Source: Desmodus rotundus (taxonomy: Eukaryota > Chordata > Mammalia > Chiroptera > Phyllostomidae). Taken from it: a stretch of DNA of 64,000 bases. The translations under genes were made by a program, and so were the position numbers. This document shows, piece by piece, positions 58,561-64,000 of the stretch; position 1 is the first letter of the stretch, and each line of letters begins with the position of its first letter. Below the pieces are notes generated by a model. That model was not told the origin of the DNA and searched no databases. It saw only the letters and a program-made list of their open reading frames with translations. The stretch is from assembly GCF_022682495.2 (NCBI RefSeq), contig NC_071395.1, positions 56,063,242 through 56,127,241 of the forward strand. The letters are read 5' to 3'.

Positions 58561-60361
58561 CTTTTTAAAAAAATTTTTATTGATTATAGTTATCCTAATT
58601 TCCCCCCTCCATCCCCCCTCTGTCCTACCCCCCAAATCCTCTAGCATTCCCCCACCCTTAGTCCATGTCCATGGGTTATACATATAAGTTCTTTGAGTCC
58701 TCTGTTTTCCATACCACTTTTCATCTCTCCCCATCTACCTTATGTCTACTAACCATGCTTTTTCTTCCCTGTACCTTTTCCCCCCTATTCCTCGCTTCTC
58801 CCTCCCCACTGAAATCCCACCATGTGATGTCCATTTCTCTGATTCTGTTCCCGTTCTGGTTGTTTGCTTAGTTTTTGTTTCCATTGTTTTTCTTTTCTTT
58901 TAGGTTCATTTGTTGATAGTTGTGAGGTTGTAGTCATTTTACTGTTCAAATTTTTTGTCTTCTTTGTCTTAGATAAGTTCCTTTAACATTTCATATAATA
59001 ATGACTTGGTGATGATGAACTCCTTTAACTTCATCTTATCTGGGAAGCACTTGATCTGCCCTTCCATTCTAAGTAAAAGCTTTTCTGGATAGAGTAATCT
59101 TGGATGTAGGTCCTTGCCTTTCATGACTTCAAATACTTCTTTCCAGCCCTTTCTTGCCTGCAAGGTTTCTTTTGAGAAATCAGCTGATAGTATAATGGGA
59201 ACTCCTCTGTAGGCAACTTTCTCTTTCTCTTGCAGCTTTTAAGATTCTCCCCTTGTCTTTAATCTTGAGTAACTTAATGATGATGTGCCTTGGTGTGTTA
59301 CTCTTTGGGTCCAACTTCCTTGGGACTCTCTGGGCTTCCTGGACTTCCTGAAAGTCTATTTCCTTCACCATATTGGGGAGGTTTTCCATCATTATTTGTT
59401 CAAATAAGTTTTCAATTTCTTGCTGTTCTTCTTCTTCTAGCACCCCCATAATTCGGATATTATACGGGTGCTAGAACCTAGAATGTTTCAGGAATGTTTG
59501 GAACGTTTCAGGTTGTCCCAGCGGTTTCTGTGAGTCTCTTCACTTTTTCGAATTCTTTTTTCTTCATTTTGATCTGGATGGATGTTTATTTTTTCCTTTT
59601 GTTCCAAATCATTGCTTTGAGTCCTGGTTTCCGTCCCATCACTGTGGGTTCCCTGAACATTCCACTTTATTTCACTTTGGGTATCCTTCATTTGTTTTCT
59701 TCATTTTTCGACCAAGCTCAATGAGATCTGTGAGCATTTTGATTACCAGGGCTTTACATTCTCCATCAGATGGGTTGGCGATCTCCTCCTCACTTACCTC
59801 CCTTTCTGAGGCTCTATTCTGTTGTTTTGGGCCATATTTCTTTGTCTTGGCGCAGCTGCTAGGTTGTAAGGCGGTGGGGCCTTAGGTATTCACTGGGCAG
59901 GGAAACCCTCCTTTGCATAGCAGCGCTGCTTATGGGGGAGGGGCCAGAGAGGGAAGGGTATGGCTCGCCTGCTCGTCTCTAGCTCACTTTTCAGTGGACT
60001 CTTGGACTCTCCTGTTAGACTGGGAGCTTCTCCTACCACAGCAACCCCAGCTGTAGCCCATAGTCACTTCTGAGTCCCCTTAAGTCAGCCCCTCCCATGC
60101 AGCCCACTGAACTGGGCAGCCCGCCCTGCCCCCAATGTCTGTGGACACCACGGTTCTTCTGAGCCAGCCAGGTCTGTCGCCTTACCAATCTGGTTGTTCT
60201 GGTTGATTTTTCTTTAATTCCTTGGTTGTTGGAGTTCCATGCAGTTTGATTTTCTGGTACTTTTGGTTGTTTATTGATTTCAGATTGTTGTTGTCCTCCT
60301 TTTGGTTGTGTGAGGAAGCAAAGGGTCTCTACCTACGCCTCCAACTTGGCCAGAGCTCCTT
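58561..60361 (-). mobile_element. HAL1: Full-length HAL1 (HAL1-4) with TSD
   Basis: The 14-bp TSD gagtttatttgctt is exact at 58547-58560 and 60362-60375. On the minus strand: 5' start 'ggccaagttggaggcgtagg', 5' UTR, ORF1 (59835-58969), 3' UTR, A/T tail. No ORF2. Confidence 0.92.
58969..59835 (-). pseudogene. HAL1-4 ORF1 remnant
   Basis: The start (atggcccaaaac) is at 59835 on the minus strand. The frame is broken into pieces 59691-59488, 59449-59180 and 59163-58969 by shifts and a short local duplication (the 'ctagaacctagaatgtttcagg' region, about 59470-59510). The C-terminal domain (DLHPRLLYPEKLLLRM) is readable. Confidence 0.88.
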
Positions 60362-60725
60362 GAGTTTATTTGCTTTTGTGCATTTGCTTTTCTGTGTTGT
60401 TTAACTTTGTTCTGTTAGCACCAGTATGACAGCATAGCAGGCATGGTGGAGATTGAACCTCTCAATAAGCCAAGCTGAAGCAAGAACCCAACAACAAACA
60501 GCCAGCAGCAATCAAGACCCGAATACAATAGGAGAGCTCACATAAACTGCATAAGGGGCATTGCTAGAACACTCTGCTCAGGAGAACAAGGGACTGCACC
60601 TCTGAGTTTCACAGGATTCCTCCCGCATAACACCACCCCACAAAGACACGGAGTCATAGCAGAACTATCTAATAGAGAACTATCTAAAACTATCTAAAAG
60701 AGCTATCTAAAAGAGCCAGATAAAA

Positions 60726-61160
60726 TGGGGAGACAAACAACCCCCAAACAAAAGAAAAGGAGGAATCCCCAGAAAAAGAGCTAACTGAAATTGAGGTAAG
60801 TAATCCATCAGACATTGAGTTCAAAGTAATGGTTATAAGGATGCTCAAGGAACTTAGGGAGAACCACAAGGAACTTAGTGGAAACTACATCAGCATGAAA
60901 AAGGGCATAGAAACCTTGAATAAGAACCAGGTGTAAGTGAAGAATGCAATATCTGAAATAAAGAATACACTAGAAGGAATTAAAAACAGGCTATAAGAAG
61001 CAGAGGACTGAATCAGCGATTTGGAAGATAGGATAGTAAAAAATCCAATCAGATCAACAACAACAACAAAAAGATAAAAGACTTTAAAAGAACAAGGGTG
61101 GTTGAACAGAACCTTGGGACAAAGTGAAAAGTAAAAATATCCATATCATAGGAATACCAG
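60726..61160 (+). pseudogene. L1 ORF1 remnant of copy H
   Basis: It starts atggggagacaaac and reads through the N-terminus and coiled coil with stops at about 60933-60935, 60993 and 61008. It ends at the RNA-recognition domain phrase for RIIGIPG, where the internal deletion begins. Confidence 0.82.
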
Positions 61161-61474
61161 GAGAAGAAATCAAAAAAGTACCTGGAAACAAATTAAAATG
61201 AACACAAAATAACCCAAAACCTGTGGGAAACAGTGAAAGCAGCCCTGAAAGGGAAGTCTATAGCATTATCAGCATACCTCAAAAAGATAAAAAGATCTCA
61301 AATAAACAACCTAACCTTACACTTACAAGAACTAAAACAACAACAACAAAGCCCAAAGGGAGTAGAAGGAAGGAAATTATCAAGATCAGAGGAGGAATAA
61401 TGACATAGAGACAAAAAAGCAATTCAAATGACCAGTGAATCCAGGTGGTGGTTCCTTTGGATTGTTTGTTTTGT

Positions 61475-64000
61475 GCCTAAGATTTATTCTTTTGAAATTA
61501 TATTTTGTTATGCTATTACAGTTGTCTTGATTTTTCCCCCTTTGAACCCCTCCACTCATCACTTCCCATTCCATTGGACAATGCTGCTGCCATTGTTCAT
61601 GTCCATGGGTCATGTGAATAAGTTATTTGGCTACTCCATTTCCTACACTGTACTTAAGAGCCTCATGGCTATTCTGTAACTACCTAGTTGTATTTCTTAG
61701 TCCCCTCACCTCTTCACCCATTCTCCATGCCCTCTCCCATCTGGAAACCATCAGAATGCTCTCTGTATTCATGTTTCTGTTTCTATTCAACTTGTTTGCT
61801 TAATTTGTTTTTTAGTTTCAATTGTTGATAGATATGTACTATTTGACATTTTTTGTTTACAGTTTTGATCTTCTTATTCTTAAATAAGCCCCTTTAATGG
61901 TTTGGTGATGGTGAGCTCCTTTAATTGTTTCTTGTCTAGGAAGCTCTTTATCTGTCCTTTGATTCTAAATGATATCTTTGCTAGGTACAGAAGTCTTGAC
62001 TGTAGATCCCTGCTTTTCATTACTTTGAATATTTCTTGCCAATCCCTTCTAGCCTGTAAAGATTCTTTCAAGAAATAAGCAGATAGTCTTGTGGGAACTC
62101 CTCTGTAGGTAACTAACTTCTTTTCTCTTGCTGCTATTAAGATTCTCTCTTTGTCTTTAACCTTTGGCATTTTATTTATGATGTGTCTGAGAGTGGGCCT
62201 CTTTGCATCCATCTTGTTTGGGACTCTCTGTGCTTCCTGGATTCGCATGTCTATTTCCTTCACCAAATTAGGGAAGGTTTCTTTCATTGTTTTTCAAATA
62301 GGTTTCCAATTTCTAGCTCTTCCTCTTCTCCTTCTGGCACCCCTATGATGTGAATCTTGGACATCTTGAAGTTGTCCCAGAGGCTGCTTATATGTTCTCT
62401 TTTTTTTTTGGATTATTTTTTCTTCTTGTTCTGATTGATTGATTTTGCTTCCCAATGTTCCAAATCATTGACTGAATCTCAGCTTCACCCATTCTACTGT
62501 TATTTCCCTGTAAATTGTTCTTTATTTCAATGAGTATATCCTTTTTTTTCTGACTGGATCATTTTACACTGTTGAAGACCTCACTAAGTTCTTTGAGCAT
62601 CCTTATAAGCAGTGTTTTGAACTCTCCATCTGATAGATTGCTTAACTACTGCATTTTGTTTAGCTCTTTTTCTGGAGTTTTGATGTGTTCTTTCACTTGG
62701 GCCATGTTTCTTTGTCTCCTTGTTTTGGCAGCCTGCCTGTGTTTATTTCTATGTATTAGGCAGAGCTGCTTGGACTCCTTGTCTTAGTAACGTGGTTTAA
62801 TGTAGTAGGTGTCATGTTGGGCCCAATAGCATAGCCTCCCCTATCAAGGTGCACCCTTTGTGTGGGCCGAGTACACCTTCCTCTTGTAGTTGAGCTTTGG
62901 TTGCTGTTGGCAGGTCAATGGATGGGATTTACCCAGGCCAGTCAGCTGCAAGAATAGGATATGACCACTGACCACCAACCTCCTCCCTCCTTGGAGGATC
63001 AGCTGTGCAGGGGCAAGGTGGTGGTGCCCCGACATAGTCTGTAGCTATCAACTGGGAGCACTGGCCCTGGGGTTTCCTGTGTGGGGCAGGCCAAGGTCAG
63101 CCCCAACCTATGTTTTGCCTGGGGCCACCCTGCCTGACCTGTAAAGCAATCTGAGATGGATGCTACTTGTGCTGGGCTTGGAGATCCCAAGCAAAGCCAA
63201 GTGGTGAATCTAGGCTGGATGTTGCTAGTACCATGCCTGGGGCTCATTGAAGTCAACTATTGCTTCTTTGATAGGATTTATCAAGTTGTGAAAAATGAGC
63301 CAAGGACAGGCATTCATATGGAAAAGCAGTTTGAGTGGACATGTAAGTTGGGTGTTGCAGAGTCTGTGAGGATCTCCAAGGTGGATCAAATAGTGATAGC
63401 CAGGTTAGTGGAGTTTCAGATACAGCACCTTTTACCAGCTCTGTAGTGTGAGGGTTTAGAAAAGAAAAGGGTTAATGGCCTCTGTTCACCTTGATATCAG
63501 ACATTTCACTCCTCCCTGTATTCCACTGGTGCTTTTCAAGCTACTATCCTGGTGCTGGAGCTCTGAGTGAGTGAGTCTGAGAACCTTTTCAGTCTGTGTG
63601 TGCATTCTTTAACAGGAACTGCTTGGGGCTCCAGAAGTTTCTTCCACCAACTCAATCCCCACTGGTTATTGCAGGCAGAAGTTGTGGGGGCTTATCTTCC
63701 TGGCACTGGAACCCTGGGCTGGGGCACCTGATGTGGGGCTGGGATTCCTCGCTCCTGAGACATCCCCCCAAAATTTCTGTCCACCACATAGGGGTGAGAG
63801 AACAGCCTATTCCATGTCTCTGCCCCTCCTACTGGTGTAGATGAATGTGGTTTCTTTAATTCCATAGCTGTCAGACTTTCATTCAACTCAATTTCTGATG
63901 GTTCTAAGTGATGGTTGTTCTATATTTTAGTTGTAATTTTGATGTGGTTGGACAAAAAGGCAAGCCATGTCTACCTATGCTGCCATCTTGACCATAAGTC
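61475..64000 (-). mobile_element. HAL1: HAL1 (HAL1-5), 5' end at the window edge
   Basis: On the minus strand the 5' start 'ggtcaagatggcagcatagg' lies at about 63990, with the likely first base within the last few bases of the window. A 5' UTR of about 1.3 kb, ORF1 (62705-61880), and a 3' UTR to about 61475 follow. No ORF2. The right TSD lies outside the window. Confidence 0.87.
61880..62705 (-). pseudogene. HAL1-5 ORF1 remnant
   Basis: The start atggcccaagtg is at 62705 on the minus strand. The first half is broken by several shifts and stops. 62287-61880 is open for 135 codons and includes the C-terminal domain (KERILIAAREK, RLLYLAKISF). The last few codons before the stop are shortened (KPLKGLI) compared with HAL1-2. 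Confidence 0.87.

Larger units (their letters stand above)
56735..61458 (+). mobile_element. L1: Old L1 (copy H) with HAL1-4 in its 5' UTR and an internal deletion
   Basis: An L1-type start ('gacaagatagtggtagagta') lies at about 56738. A 5' UTR with a T-rich tract (58190-58560) follows, then HAL1-4 (58561-60361), the rest of the 5' UTR, and ORF1 from 60726. Around 61160 the sequence jumps from ORF1 to ORF2 (equivalent to about 20100 and 21408 in copy B). ORF2 sequence stops at about 61458, just before HAL1-5. Confidence 0.82.

Noticed and set aside
1..64000. CRISPR arrays, rRNA, tRNA genes or bacterial operons
   Set aside because: None seen. The tRNA-like stretches are SINE heads, and the sequence is clearly mammalian nuclear DNA.

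Overview
The window looks like gene-poor nuclear DNA from an insectivorous-type (non-pteropodid) bat. Three things point that way: tRNA-derived SINEs of the bat VES type (five copies, several with target-site duplications, TSDs), a young and active-looking LINE-1 (L1) lineage, and several 'half-L1' HAL1 elements that carry ORF1 but no ORF2. No intact host protein-coding gene is supported. The only cellular gene recognised is a dead processed copy of fumarate hydratase (FH).

Layout. 1-4875 is the 3' part of a young L1 (copy A) that landed in an older L1 tail (4876-5628). A 5'-truncated L1 (copy C, 5629-7876) follows. 8005-17424 is mostly unannotatable old sequence with an L2-like fragment and one unrecognised minus-strand reading frame (13311-14126). 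17425-30609 is an old L1 (D) split by a complete young L1 (copy B, 17929-24688) that has a perfect 18-bp TSD. 30610-38284 holds old L1 pieces, two VES SINEs, a probable non-autonomous DNA transposon and a MIR. 38285-42590 holds an old HAL1 and an old L1 (F) split by a full-length HAL1 with TSD. 42684-44292 is the FH retropseudogene. 45262-46712 is a 5'-truncated L1 (J) with a fold-back 5' end. 47730-56735 is an old minus-strand L1 (I) containing a Tc1/mariner-like MITE, two VES SINEs and a HAL1 that itself contains a young L1 (G). 56735-64000 is an old plus-strand L1 (H) with one HAL1 inside its 5' UTR and another after its broken end, running to the window edge.

Function. Copy B is the best-preserved element: ORF1 (310 codons) is open and ORF2 is broken only by one missing base. 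Copy A has ORF2 broken only by one nonsense codon, plus a substitution at a catalytic endonuclease Asn. The L1 machinery explains nearly everything else here, since HAL1, VES and the FH copy show the L1 hallmarks (A-rich 3' tail, TSDs, A-rich target sites). The most interesting material is structural: a cluster of four near-complete HAL1s, a three-level nest, unusual 5' UTR architecture of this L1 lineage, and two TIR-bearing non-autonomous DNA transposons. I do not see an undescribed multi-gene system.
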